This document shows, piece after piece, positions 17,378 to 26,051 of a stretch of DNA of 54,659 bases (position 1 is the stretch's first letter; each line of letters begins with the position of its first letter). Location of the stretch: NCBI GenBank assembly GCA_903919925.1, contig CAIXKO010000012.1, forward strand, positions 1 to 54,659, in the 5' to 3' direction. Source of the stretch: an uncultured Bacteroidota bacterium. GTDB taxonomy: Bacteria; Bacteroidota; Bacteroidia; Bacteroidales; UBA12481. The notes under the pieces are model-generated. The model was given only the letters and a program-made list of their open reading frames with translations, made no database searches and had not been told where the DNA came from. The translations under genes were made by a program, and so were the position numbers.

Positions 17378-17944
17378 GTGAAATATCTGATCGCAGGATT
17401 AGGTAACTTTGGTAAAGAATACTCCAATACCAGGCATAATATAGGATTTAATATATTGGACGCCTTTGCTGAGGCGTCCAATATTGTTTTTACCCCCCGC
17501 CGATACGGAGATGTTGCGGAATATCGGTATAAGTCCAGAGATTTTGTCCTGCTTAAACCTTCAACTTATATGAACCTCAGCGGAAATGCTGTGCGTTACT
17601 GGCTCCAGAAATCAGAAATCGATGAACAAAATCTCCTCGTTCTGGTCGATGATCTCGCACTACCATTCGGCCAGCTCCGTCTGAGAAAGAAAGGTAGTGA
17701 TGGTGGCCACAATGGACTCAAACATATTAATCAAATACTTGGACATGAAGAGTATGCCCGATTAAGATTTGGCATAGGCAGTTCTAGCAAGATTTTTAAC
17801 ACCATCGATTATGTTTTGGGTGAATGGTCTCCCGATGAAAAAGTATTGCTCCCTGAAAAATTAAAGACAGCGTGCGAAATCATTCTAAGCTTTTCATTAG
17901 CGGGAATTGACCGAACAATGAACACTTTCAATACCCGCCCTTGA
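17378..17944 (+). CDS. pth: peptidyl-tRNA hydrolase
   Basis: This enzyme releases tRNA from peptidyl-tRNA that has dropped off the ribosome. The start is GTG. Conserved residues are Asn10 and His20 in LGNFGKEYSNTRHNIGF, the VLVDDLALPFGQLRLR segment with the catalytic Asp, and SDGGHNGL with the substrate-binding Asn. At 188 aa it is full length. It is co-transcribed with rplY and followed after 74 nt by a two-component system with its own promoter box. Confidence 0.95.
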   Translation: MKYLIAGLGNFGKEYSNTRHNIGFNILDAFAEASNIVFTPRRYGDVAEYRYKSRDFVLLKPSTYMNLSGNAVRYWLQKSEIDEQNLLVLVDDLALPFGQLRLRKKGSDGGHNGLKHINQILGHEEYARLRFGIGSSSKIFNTIDYVLGEWSPDEKVLLPEKLKTACEIILSFSLAGIDRTMNTFNTRP

Positions 17945-17993
17945 TTCGCTGTTAAATTCTTGTTAACCACGATCTCCGCTTCTTCTCTTACCC

Positions 17994-18001
17994 TATCTTT
18001 G
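17994..18001 (+). promoter_or_regulatory. Bacteroidota -7 promoter box for the two-component operon
   Basis: TATCTTTG matches TAnnTTTG and ends 17 nt before the histidine kinase ATG. Confidence 0.5.
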
Positions 18002-18018
18002 CTTGCTAAATCGAAAAA

Positions 18019-19287
18019 ATGAAAAGGATTACTATTCGTTGGATTATCTTAGCATCGTCCATTTCATTGGTAGGACTGATCGTTACCCAACTCTTTTGGA
18101 TCAATAATGCGTTAAGATTGGGTGAGGAACAATTTAACAGCCGTGTAACGATCGCTCTTCAGGGAACTCTTGATGAATACGTGCAAACCCACCAGGGAAA
18201 ACCCTGCGATATCACCTGTGGATGTCTTAGCGTTCCGATTCAAACAGATTCGCTTTTTATCAACCTTGAGCCTTCTCAGATGGACTCCTTACTGAGGGTC
18301 CATTTTGATTACCATGGACTTGATACGATCTTTGAGTTCAGAGTCGTGAATTGTACTTCAGGAAAGGTTCTTTTTGAAAAAATGGGAAAACTTAAACGCA
18401 ACAATCACAGTTCTTTGCACAAAATCAGTCTATCCTGTCTGCATCACCAGGAAAGCCATCGAATGGAAGTTCGATTTAATCAGCCTAAACAACTTATCAT
18501 AAAAGATATGCTGGTATGGCTCGCTGCCTCTATCATCTTCCTATTGATTGTAATACTGAGCTTCACTTTCATCGTACTCACAATCGTTCGCCAAAAAAAG
18601 ATAACTGAAATGCGAAATGATTTTATTAACAATATGACTCATGAATTTAAAACACCCATTTCAAACATATCACTTGCCTGTGAAGTACTTAAGCGCCCAA
18701 ATATTTGTGACACACCAGATAGACTAATCCGATATATCGATATCATAAGTCAGGAAAATAAAAGAATGCGATCACAAGTTGAACGTATCCTTCAAGTTGC
18801 AGTCCGAAATCGCGAAGACCTGGATATTAGCAGGCAAACAACAGATATACATGAACTTATTCGAGATGTAGTCGACACTATTTGCATCGAAGATTGTCGT
18901 GACGGGGCAGTTATCCATTTGGATTTCCAGGCGGAAAAGCCAGAACTTTTTGTTGATCCGGTTCATTTTACCAACATTATTCATAACCTGATCGATAATG
19001 CTCAGAAATACTCCAATTCCGATCCCAAAATAATCATCAGTACTTCAATGAGAGATAACTTTTTCATTTTGGAGTTTAAAGATAATGGGATGGGGATCAG
19101 CCAGGATGCACAAAAACATATTTTCGAAAAGTTCTATCGGGTTCCTACCGGAAACCTGCACAATGTAAAAGGTACTGGCATCGGCCTTTATTATGTAAAA
19201 ACCATGATTGAAGCTCATGGGGGAACAATAACCGTTAAAAGTGAATTCGGAAATGGTTCGCGGTTTATCATAACTTTACCTGCATGA
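18019..19287 (+). CDS. membrane sensor histidine kinase (RprX-like)
   Basis: The inner-membrane kinase has TM1 at about residues 9-29, a periplasmic domain of about 30-164 and TM2 at about 165-190. The cytoplasmic part has the H-box NNMTHEFKTP (phosphorylated His208), the N-box (NLIDNAQKYS), G1 DNGMGIS and G2 GTGIGLYYV. The periplasmic domain is unusual in holding five cysteines, C63, C67, C69, C112 and C140. The first three form a CxxxCxC cluster, and a His-rich stretch surrounds C140 (HKISLSCLHHQESH). The gene overlaps its response regulator by 4 nt. The layout resembles the RprX/RprY pair of Bacteroides. The ligand is unknown; a redox or metal signal is a guess from the cysteines. Confidence 0.85.
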   Translation: MKRITIRWIILASSISLVGLIVTQLFWINNALRLGEEQFNSRVTIALQGTLDEYVQTHQGKPCDITCGCLSVPIQTDSLFINLEPSQMDSLLRVHFDYHGLDTIFEFRVVNCTSGKVLFEKMGKLKRNNHSSLHKISLSCLHHQESHRMEVRFNQPKQLIIKDMLVWLAASIIFLLIVILSFTFIVLTIVRQKKITEMRNDFINNMTHEFKTPISNISLACEVLKRPNICDTPDRLIRYIDIISQENKRMRSQVERILQVAVRNREDLDISRQTTDIHELIRDVVDTICIEDCRDGAVIHLDFQAEKPELFVDPVHFTNIIHNLIDNAQKYSNSDPKIIISTSMRDNFFILEFKDNGMGISQDAQKHIFEKFYRVPTGNLHNVKGTGIGLYYVKTMIEAHGGTITVKSEFGNGSRFIITLPA

Positions 19288-19985
19288 AACAAGCAAAAGC
19301 AGAGATATTACTAGTTGAGGATGATCAAAACCTGGGTTTTATGCTCCAGGATTTTCTAGACCTTGAAGGGTTTAAAGTAACTTGGGAAAAAAATGGATTG
19401 ACCGGCTTGAATACTTTTAAATCCAAGCCATTTGACCTCTGTATTCTCGACGTAATGCTACCGGTGAAGGATGGGTTTACTTTGGCCGAAAATATTCAAC
19501 AATTCAAACCCGGCACTCCTTTTCTGTTTTTAACTGCCAGAGGGTTGGAGGCAGATCGAATCAGGGGGCTGAAGCTTGGCGCCGATGATTATATAACTAA
19601 ACCTTTCAGTACAGAAGAGCTCAAACTGAGAATCGATATTATTCTCCGCAGGCTCGGGAAAGAATTGGATTCAATAAAAAAAGACTTGTTCACTATTGGG
19701 TCAACCATCTTCGATTTCCCTAACCAGTTACTGCAAATGCATGGTGAAGAACGCCGACTTACAAAAAAAGAAGCGATGGTTCTCCAGATGCTTTGCCAAA
19801 GTGTAAATGAACTGGTTCGACGTGAACAACTTCTAATAAATATTTGGGGTTCTGATGATTATTTTATGGGTCGTAGCATGGATGTCTATATCGCCAAGCT
19901 TCGAAGTTATTTGAAATCCGATCCGGCCATTAATATTATTAACATCCACGGTACTGGTTTTAAATTGGAAATCAAAACATTGTGA
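19284..19985 (+). CDS. OmpR-family response regulator (RprY-like)
   Basis: The 233-aa DNA-binding response regulator has a receiver domain with acidic pocket VEDD, phosphoacceptor Asp56 in CILDVMLPVKDG and Lys in DDYITKPFS. The C-terminal winged helix (LTKKEAMVLQMLCQS... RREQLLINIWG... SMDVYIAKLRSYL) is of the OmpR/PhoB type. It is the cognate partner of the kinase whose stop it overlaps. Its own stop overlaps the GTG of the S4-domain gene, so the kinase, regulator and S4 protein are translationally coupled. Confidence 0.92.
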   Translation: MKQAKAEILLVEDDQNLGFMLQDFLDLEGFKVTWEKNGLTGLNTFKSKPFDLCILDVMLPVKDGFTLAENIQQFKPGTPFLFLTARGLEADRIRGLKLGADDYITKPFSTEELKLRIDIILRRLGKELDSIKKDLFTIGSTIFDFPNQLLQMHGEERRLTKKEAMVLQMLCQSVNELVRREQLLINIWGSDDYFMGRSMDVYIAKLRSYLKSDPAINIINIHGTGFKLEIKTL

Positions 19986-20356
19986 CAGAAAGTGTTAGAA
20001 TAGATAAGTGGCTCTGGGCCGTTCGGATATTTAAATCTCGCAGTCTTGCAACTGACTTTTGCAAACGCGGACGAGTCCTGGTTGGAGAGGAAGCCGTTAA
20101 ACCCAGCCGGAATATCCATATCGGCGATATTATTCAGGTGAGAAAACCACCTTTGACTCTCACCTACCAAGTTACCGGTCTCATCGAAAAAAGAGGGTCA
20201 GCCACTGTTGCTGCTGATAATGTTATCGACCTCACGCCACAAGAAGAAATCGACCGCGCACGTCACTCTCAGGAAAATGCATTCTTTGTCCGTGATCGGG
20301 GGACCGGCAGACCCACAAAAAAGGATAGACGCGATATTACAAAACTGGATATCTAA
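19982..20356 (+). CDS. S4-domain RNA-binding protein (Hsp15/HslR-like)
   Basis: The 124-aa protein has an N-terminal S4 RNA-binding domain (RIDKWLWAVRIFKSRSLATDFCKRGRVLVG) and a basic C-terminal tail (RDRGTGRPTKKDRRDI). This is the layout of Hsp15, which recycles 50S subunits carrying stalled peptidyl-tRNA. The start is GTG and overlaps the response regulator stop. Proximity to pth and rplY supports a role in handling stalled ribosomes, but this is inference from family and context. Confidence 0.88.
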   Translation: MTESVRIDKWLWAVRIFKSRSLATDFCKRGRVLVGEEAVKPSRNIHIGDIIQVRKPPLTLTYQVTGLIEKRGSATVAADNVIDLTPQEEIDRARHSQENAFFVRDRGTGRPTKKDRRDITKLDI

Positions 20357-20366
20357 GATTGATTCA

Positions 20367-20912
20367 ATGATTATCTCTCAACAAAAAAGATCTGAAAACA
20401 TTGCCGAATATATTCTTTATATGTGGCAAATCGAAGATCTCATCAGAGCTTTTGGTTTTGACTTTGGAAAAATTAAACGCGATCTTGCCGACAAGTACGA
20501 GGTTGAACCTATACTTAAAAATGATATTGCATTGTGGTATGAAGGGCTGATAGAATCCATGAAATCGGAACAAATCATTCATTCCGGTCATCTTGCCTTT
20601 CTTGTAGGCCTGGTCGAAGATCTGAATGATCTTCACTTCAGGTTGATCGAAAGTCCTCACCACTCCGAATACATGGCACTTTATGAAGATGCAATTATCA
20701 ATATCGGCGATTTCCGAAAAAAAATGGCTGTAAAGGAAAAAATCAGCGATATGGAAGTTTGCCTTACTGTACTTTATGGTTTCATGCTCATGAAAATGAA
20801 GAAAAGATCCATTTCCGCGGACACAGCAAGTGCAATTGAAACCATCCGGGCCTTGGTAGCACTTTTATCGCAAAAATATAAGGAATTTGAAGAGGGCACA
20901 ATTGAGGTTTGA
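20367..20912 (+). CDS. DUF4924 family protein
   Basis: The 181-aa, mostly helical, soluble protein begins IISQQKRSENIAEYILYMWQIEDLIRAFGFD, the signature of the Bacteroidota-restricted DUF4924 family. The ATG at 20367 is chosen; the longer frame from 20208 runs through the upstream S4 gene in another frame. It lies 10 nt after that gene and is probably in the same operon. No signal peptide, membrane segment or catalytic motif is visible, and the function is unknown. Confidence 0.8.
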   Translation: MIISQQKRSENIAEYILYMWQIEDLIRAFGFDFGKIKRDLADKYEVEPILKNDIALWYEGLIESMKSEQIIHSGHLAFLVGLVEDLNDLHFRLIESPHHSEYMALYEDAIINIGDFRKKMAVKEKISDMEVCLTVLYGFMLMKMKKRSISADTASAIETIRALVALLSQKYKEFEEGTIEV

Positions 20913-20988
20913 ACATAACAATACTTTTCAAGTCCTTTCATTTTCAATAATCACTTGTGATTAATCAAAACTCCAAAGAATCTGTTCT

Positions 20989-21726
20989 TTAGAATAATAA
21001 TCCCTGCGTGAGACCAGGGTAGGTTATCTCCTGATAGACAACTGGATCCAACAATTCAGGACAATCTCTTAAAGCACCCCTTTCCGATATTTTTTTGGAA
21101 ACCGGCCAGGCTTCCATTTTCTCTTCCGAATATGGCTTTAATAAAAAGGAAAACCCATGCCCCGGATTAAGCCAGTCGCGTTCCTGATTGGCATCCAGAA
21201 TTACCGGCATCCTCTTTTTACGGTTATGGATCATCTGCATCATCGGATTTGCTGAAGTTGTAATAATGGAGAAACTGGTCAGTTCCTCCCCAGTTTCTTG
21301 GTTTTTCCATTTTTCAAAAAGTCCAGCCAAAGCAAATGGGTGACCACCTTTTATCCTTATGTAATATGGATACTTCTTACCTTCGATTTCCCGGTATTCA
21401 AAGAAACCATCAGCCAGGATAAGGCAGTGGCTGTTAACAGCTGCCCTTCGGAATGCAGGTTTATCGTAAATCGTTTCTGCCCTGGCATTTACAGTACTAC
21501 CTCTGATTTTAAGAGCCGCTACCGGATCTTTGATCCAGGAAGGAACCAGCCCCCAATTCATCAAACTGATTCCGTTTGGCCTCTCAGAACTTATCACTGG
21601 CCACTTCGGAAATTCAAAAGCATTTTGTACAAGCTTGGGACCAAAATACTCTTCCTCAACCAAGGTAATATCAAATCTCTTCTGCAATTTGGCTTTATCA
21701 GCCTGAAGGGAGAGAAAAACACACAT
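20989..21726 (-). CDS. SOS response-associated peptidase (HMCES/YedK family)
   Basis: This is an SRAP-domain protein that forms a covalent thiazolidine crosslink with abasic sites in single-stranded DNA. The catalytic Cys is Cys2, exposed after Met removal. The NARAET motif, the HCLILADGFFEY segment with the active-site Glu, and IHNRKKRMPVIL with the catalytic His are all present. At 245 aa it is typical. It follows the S9 peptidase gene by 3 nt on the same strand and is probably co-transcribed, with no obvious functional link. A weak hairpin (AAAGAA/TTCTTT) lies 3' of it. Confidence 0.92.
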   Translation of the reverse strand: MCVFLSLQADKAKLQKRFDITLVEEEYFGPKLVQNAFEFPKWPVISSERPNGISLMNWGLVPSWIKDPVAALKIRGSTVNARAETIYDKPAFRRAAVNSHCLILADGFFEYREIEGKKYPYYIRIKGGHPFALAGLFEKWKNQETGEELTSFSIITTSANPMMQMIHNRKKRMPVILDANQERDWLNPGHGFSFLLKPYSEEKMEAWPVSKKISERGALRDCPELLDPVVYQEITYPGLTQGLLF

Positions 21727-21729
21727 CGG

Positions 21730-24564
21730 CTATTTCTCAGTAAATTTCCAATAAAAAGTTTCATTCCCTTTCTTTTCCAAAGCGCTAACCCCTTTGGTCA
21801 TCCAATCCGGTGCAGGTGAACCTTTGAGATAATGATCAAAGAATTGCATCATTCTCACCGACCAGTCTTTTTTATCCGCCTGTCGGGACAGATTGTGTGG
21901 TGCTCCGTTGTAATTGATAAGCCATGCTGGTTTATTCAACCGGCGTAGTGCCACAAATAGCTGAACTCCTTCCGAGAAGGGCACAGCCCCATCAGCGTCA
22001 TCATGGCGTATCAGGCAAGGAGTAGTTATTCTGTCTGCAAAAAACAGAGGACTATTCTCTATGAAATACTCAGGCTTGTCCCAAAGGCTTCCTCCTATAC
22101 GACTCTGTGTTTTTTCATACTGGAACTGCCGCACCATTCCACTTTCTGTCCGAATTCCACCGTAAGCTGAAGTCATATTGCTAACTGGTGCCCCAGGTGA
22201 AGCTGCAGCAAAAATCCCGGTTTGGGTAATCATGTAAGCTGTTCCATATCCACCCCAGCTCTGCCCTTGTATACCAAGATGCTTCATATCAACATAATCC
22301 CGCTTGCCCAATTCCAAAATACCACTCATGATCGCATTGTAAAAGGATTTACCCGGAAATCCTACCTTGAAATGTATATCCGGCATAAAAATCAAGTACC
22401 CGTTTGATGCATATTCAAGCGGATTCACCGTACTCGCACTCGCTCTTGGACCATAAAAGGTATGCAACCCATCGGAATGACGCTCATAGAAATAAACAAT
22501 CATCGGATACTTCTTCGCCGGATCAAGGTTATCAGGCTTGTACAATAACCCCTGATGCTTCTCTCCGTTAAGGTCATTCCACTCCACTAATTCCACCCCT
22601 GCCCAAACATATTGTCCTTGCTCTGGATTGGTATTACTGATCTTTCGCCTCCCCAGAAAATCAAGGTCTCCCACCCAGAAATCAGGGAACTCACTAACTG
22701 TGCTCCTTGTCCACAAAAGTTTATCCGATTTTTTTGATTTTGTTACTCGTCCGTAAGCACAATCATCCAGCATGATCATTTTTACATCAGGATTCTCCAA
22801 CGAAAATCGGCAAAATCCGGATTTTTTATTAATAACATGCTTGGCACTGAATAAGTTGTCCTTACTGGCATCCAGGAACTTTTCATCCGGATCAGTTGGC
22901 ACATAACGAAGGCTGAGGTTATTCTTTCTTCCAAACCCATCGGTGATGCATACCGGCTGCCGTTTCCCATCAGGAGCAAATCTCCAAATGTCGAATTTAT
23001 CGTAAAGGAAGAGGTTCTCGTCGCTAGCTGTCCATCCCATGGTACCATAGCTGCCCGGATCATCAGGTGTGTCATGGATATCATCAGTAAAACCCGTCGA
23101 AATGCCTTGAGTCAGGTTCATGGTCGTTTTATCACGGATGCTATAGCTATACCAAGAACTGTCCGATGGCTCCCACCAATACAAATATTTACCTTCTGGT
23201 GAAAGTGAAGGACTAAACTCCACTTTACTAAAAAGCTTGACATCAATCCCGGAATTTAAATCTGTCAACCATACATCTTTCGTATTCTTGTAATTTATAG
23301 AATTTCCTAGTCGGTATGGGGTATCACAAAATCCTAGTGCAAAGTCGGAGTCTCCTTGTTTCACCAACCGATAACTCTCAATAAAAAGGGAATCAGCCAA
23401 CTGCACCATCTGATTCTTCTTAATGTTATAAACTGCCTGATATGTTCTTTTTCGATCCTGATCAACCTGTTTTAATTGAACACTTTGCAATACATCCTCC
23501 TGCCAATGCCAAACATCGACAGACACTTTATCATCCGCCAGAAGCGTATCCTTCTCCTCTTTTTTAGAAACTACTTGTTTCGCTGTTCCAAAAAACAATC
23601 TTTGCCCGTTTGGGGAAAAACTGATCCTGCCATTCTCGCTCACATTCATCCCTTCGGGCATTCCCTTAGTACCTTTATCAATTAGGCTCCGGGGTCTTTC
23701 ATACTTATCATTCCAATAATACAGGCTGTAGCTCTTGATTTTGGCAGTATCGGTCGAGAATAGAAAAGCCAGTTCGGTGGCATTCTCATCACATACAAGC
23801 CCCTTAACCACTCCTTCTTGAATCCAGATATCTTTTGCAAGACCGGTTTTTGTATCAAATACCCTCACTGTCGAAGTTTTTAATGAGTCTTCCTTGATGC
23901 TGACCATATATAACCATTGTCCATGCTTCGAAAAACCAAATTCCGTAACTAATGGAAAATTCTGAGAGTCACGCGTAATTGGATTCATTACAATCAATGG
24001 GAGCCCATTAAACTCAGGTTTTTTCTTAGATTTCCTGTCTTCCTTTTTCCCTTCCGGTGTCGAATCTTTCTTCTCTGGTTTAGAGTCTGACTTCACTTCT
24101 TCAAGCTGAAAAGCAATCCATGATGAGGATTCCTCCGCTAGTTTGAATGACTTAACCTGTGGAAAAACAATAAGTTTATCACTGCCTAATAGATAAATAC
24201 CCAGTGAATCCTTAGGCATTTTTTCAGTTTTAACTTTATTGATTTTGGCCTTTCTCACCGTATCTGCCTGTGGAACAATCTTAAAAACAATGAAATCAGA
24301 ATTTGGGGAAAAGTTTGGCTGGGTAGCCCTGTCGAAAACCCGCTTGTCTGTTGAATCTCCCCACCCTCTTATAAATAAATGTCCATCACCATTTTGAGGA
24401 TTCACATTCCATGCCAGCCAGTTCCCATCGTCCGATATCTGTTGTGATGAAAGACTTTTCCAGCTGTCATACAGAGTAAAATCGATTGTTTTTTTTGTGC
24501 CTTGACCAAATCCGCTGCTCACAAATAGGTTAACAGCTGCCAATAAGAAAATAAGTTTTTTCAT
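21730..24564 (-). CDS. secreted S9-family prolyl oligopeptidase-like peptidase
   Basis: The 944-aa serine peptidase has a signal peptide (ending near SSGFGQ), a long N-terminal beta-propeller region (to about residue 670) and a C-terminal alpha/beta hydrolase domain. The catalytic triad is Ser769 in GQSWGGYG, Asp858 in HDDADGAVPF and His890 in GAPHNL. A Lys/Glu-rich insertion near residues 155-180 (EKKDSTPEGKKEDRKSKKK) is likely a flexible surface loop. It probably degrades peptides in the periplasm or at the cell surface. It is flanked by an aldehyde dehydrogenase (21 nt upstream) and the SRAP gene on the same strand. Confidence 0.92.
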   Translation of the reverse strand: MKKLIFLLAAVNLFVSSGFGQGTKKTIDFTLYDSWKSLSSQQISDDGNWLAWNVNPQNGDGHLFIRGWGDSTDKRVFDRATQPNFSPNSDFIVFKIVPQADTVRKAKINKVKTEKMPKDSLGIYLLGSDKLIVFPQVKSFKLAEESSSWIAFQLEEVKSDSKPEKKDSTPEGKKEDRKSKKKPEFNGLPLIVMNPITRDSQNFPLVTEFGFSKHGQWLYMVSIKEDSLKTSTVRVFDTKTGLAKDIWIQEGVVKGLVCDENATELAFLFSTDTAKIKSYSLYYWNDKYERPRSLIDKGTKGMPEGMNVSENGRISFSPNGQRLFFGTAKQVVSKKEEKDTLLADDKVSVDVWHWQEDVLQSVQLKQVDQDRKRTYQAVYNIKKNQMVQLADSLFIESYRLVKQGDSDFALGFCDTPYRLGNSINYKNTKDVWLTDLNSGIDVKLFSKVEFSPSLSPEGKYLYWWEPSDSSWYSYSIRDKTTMNLTQGISTGFTDDIHDTPDDPGSYGTMGWTASDENLFLYDKFDIWRFAPDGKRQPVCITDGFGRKNNLSLRYVPTDPDEKFLDASKDNLFSAKHVINKKSGFCRFSLENPDVKMIMLDDCAYGRVTKSKKSDKLLWTRSTVSEFPDFWVGDLDFLGRRKISNTNPEQGQYVWAGVELVEWNDLNGEKHQGLLYKPDNLDPAKKYPMIVYFYERHSDGLHTFYGPRASASTVNPLEYASNGYLIFMPDIHFKVGFPGKSFYNAIMSGILELGKRDYVDMKHLGIQGQSWGGYGTAYMITQTGIFAAASPGAPVSNMTSAYGGIRTESGMVRQFQYEKTQSRIGGSLWDKPEYFIENSPLFFADRITTPCLIRHDDADGAVPFSEGVQLFVALRRLNKPAWLINYNGAPHNLSRQADKKDWSVRMMQFFDHYLKGSPAPDWMTKGVSALEKKGNETFYWKFTEK

Positions 24565-24585
24565 TAGATTATTTCAAAAGGTTCA

Positions 24586-26004
24586 TTATCTGTTTTTTAC
24601 CAAAAGTCGTGGCTCCATCATGTCCAGCATGGCATACTTCACTCCTTCACGTCCAAACCCCGAGTCCTTGACTCCCCCATAAGGCATGTGATCAACCCGG
24701 AAAGTAGGCACATCATTTACAATAACTCCTCCAACTACCAGCTTGTCAAATGCCTCATTCATTTCATCAATCCTGTTAGTAAAAACCCCGGCTTGAAGTC
24801 CATAAATTGACTCATTTATTCGAGAAATACCCTGGGAGAAACTCCTTACCCGATCAATACACACTACCGGACCGAAAACTTCCAGGTCACAAACTTTCAT
24901 ACCCTGTTGAGTATTTGTAACTACAGTTGGTTCAAAATAAGGTCCGATTCTTCGGCCACCATGAAGAATTATTGCCCCCTGGCTGACCGATTCATCTATC
25001 CATTGCTCAACCCGGCATGCATTTGCTTCGTCTATCATAACAGACACATCTGTCATGCTATCCAGGGGATCACCTGATTTCAATTTAGCGGTGGCCTCAA
25101 TAAACCTTTTTGAAAATTCCTCAAACAGATTTTCAACTACAAAGATTCTTTGTACATGTATACACACCTGGCCTGAATAAGCAAAACCACCGGCTATACA
25201 TTTCCTTATAGCCAACTGAATATCAGCAGTATCAGAAACCAATACTCCTGCGTTACCACCCAATTCAAGAACTACCTTTTTTCGTCCGCATCTTTCCTTA
25301 ATCCCCCATCCAACTTCAGGCGAACCTGTAAAAGTGATCAGTTTTACAGCTTCCTCAGTTACTAAAAGGCTGCCGGTCTGCCTGGTCATAGGCAAAATAG
25401 ATACCGCCCCTTGAGGCAAATCACATTCATGAATGATTTTTGCTAATTCGAGCACTGTCACAGGAGTTTGGGAGGCCGGTTTTAGAATAACAGGATTGCC
25501 GGTTGCAATAGCCGGAGCCAGTTTATGGGCCGATAAATTCAAAGGGAAATTAAAAGGAGATATAGCTCCAACCAGTCCTACAGGGAAATACTTCAACCAA
25601 CCTTCCTTGCCGTCACCAGCCTGGGTCCAATCAATCGATAAAAACTCCCCTGGTATTCGTTTCGTTTCTTCTGAGGCAATATTAAATACCTGTATCGCCC
25701 TTTCAACCTCCGCTAAGGCATACCTGATTGGCTTTCCGGTCTCCTGGCAAAGCACCCGGGCCAGAAATTCCTTCTTCAAAGTCATGCCATGGGAAATCTT
25801 TAAAAGAACCTCACTTCGGCGATAGGCAGATAAAGATTTCATTCCATCTTCTGCTTTTTTAGCCTTTTCTATAACATATTTTAGTAAGACAGAATCAGCT
25901 ATACCAGTAATTGCCAATAGCTTACCATCATATGGCCGTTTGACCTCAAGCTTTTCAGTTGTTTCAACAAACTCACCTGCGGCATAAATTTTGTACTTTT
26001 CCAT
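24586..26004 (-). CDS. NAD(P)-dependent aldehyde dehydrogenase family protein
   Basis: The 472-aa cytoplasmic ALDH has catalytic Cys281 (GQVCIHVQ), general base Glu247 (LELGGNAG), the oxyanion Asn152 (SPFNFPLNL) and the Rossmann segment FTGSPEVGWGI. The GQVCIHVQRI context resembles non-phosphorylating glyceraldehyde-3-phosphate, lactaldehyde or general aldehyde dehydrogenases. The precise substrate cannot be assigned. It is first in a presumed minus-strand operon with the S9 peptidase and SRAP genes, and divergent from the secreted Tyr-rich protein gene 47 bp away. Confidence 0.88.
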   Translation of the reverse strand: MEKYKIYAAGEFVETTEKLEVKRPYDGKLLAITGIADSVLLKYVIEKAKKAEDGMKSLSAYRRSEVLLKISHGMTLKKEFLARVLCQETGKPIRYALAEVERAIQVFNIASEETKRIPGEFLSIDWTQAGDGKEGWLKYFPVGLVGAISPFNFPLNLSAHKLAPAIATGNPVILKPASQTPVTVLELAKIIHECDLPQGAVSILPMTRQTGSLLVTEEAVKLITFTGSPEVGWGIKERCGRKKVVLELGGNAGVLVSDTADIQLAIRKCIAGGFAYSGQVCIHVQRIFVVENLFEEFSKRFIEATAKLKSGDPLDSMTDVSVMIDEANACRVEQWIDESVSQGAIILHGGRRIGPYFEPTVVTNTQQGMKVCDLEVFGPVVCIDRVRSFSQGISRINESIYGLQAGVFTNRIDEMNEAFDKLVVGGVIVNDVPTFRVDHMPYGGVKDSGFGREGVKYAMLDMMEPRLLVKNR

Positions 26005-26038
26005 ACTGAATAATTGATGTTGATAAAAGTAAATAAAG

Positions 26039-26046
26039 TAAATTTG
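26039..26046 (+). promoter_or_regulatory. possible -7 box very close to a start codon
   Basis: TAAATTTG matches TAnnTTTG but ends only 5 nt before the ATG at 26052. If real, it would give an essentially leaderless transcript. It may be a chance match. Confidence 0.25.
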
Positions 26047-26051
26047 AAACT

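Noticed and set aside
20913..20988. Short hairpins AATCAC/GTGATT and AAAGAA/TTCTTT between convergent genes, as terminators
   Set aside because: Stems are only 6 bp, AT-rich, and lack a proper T-run, so I did not list them as terminators.
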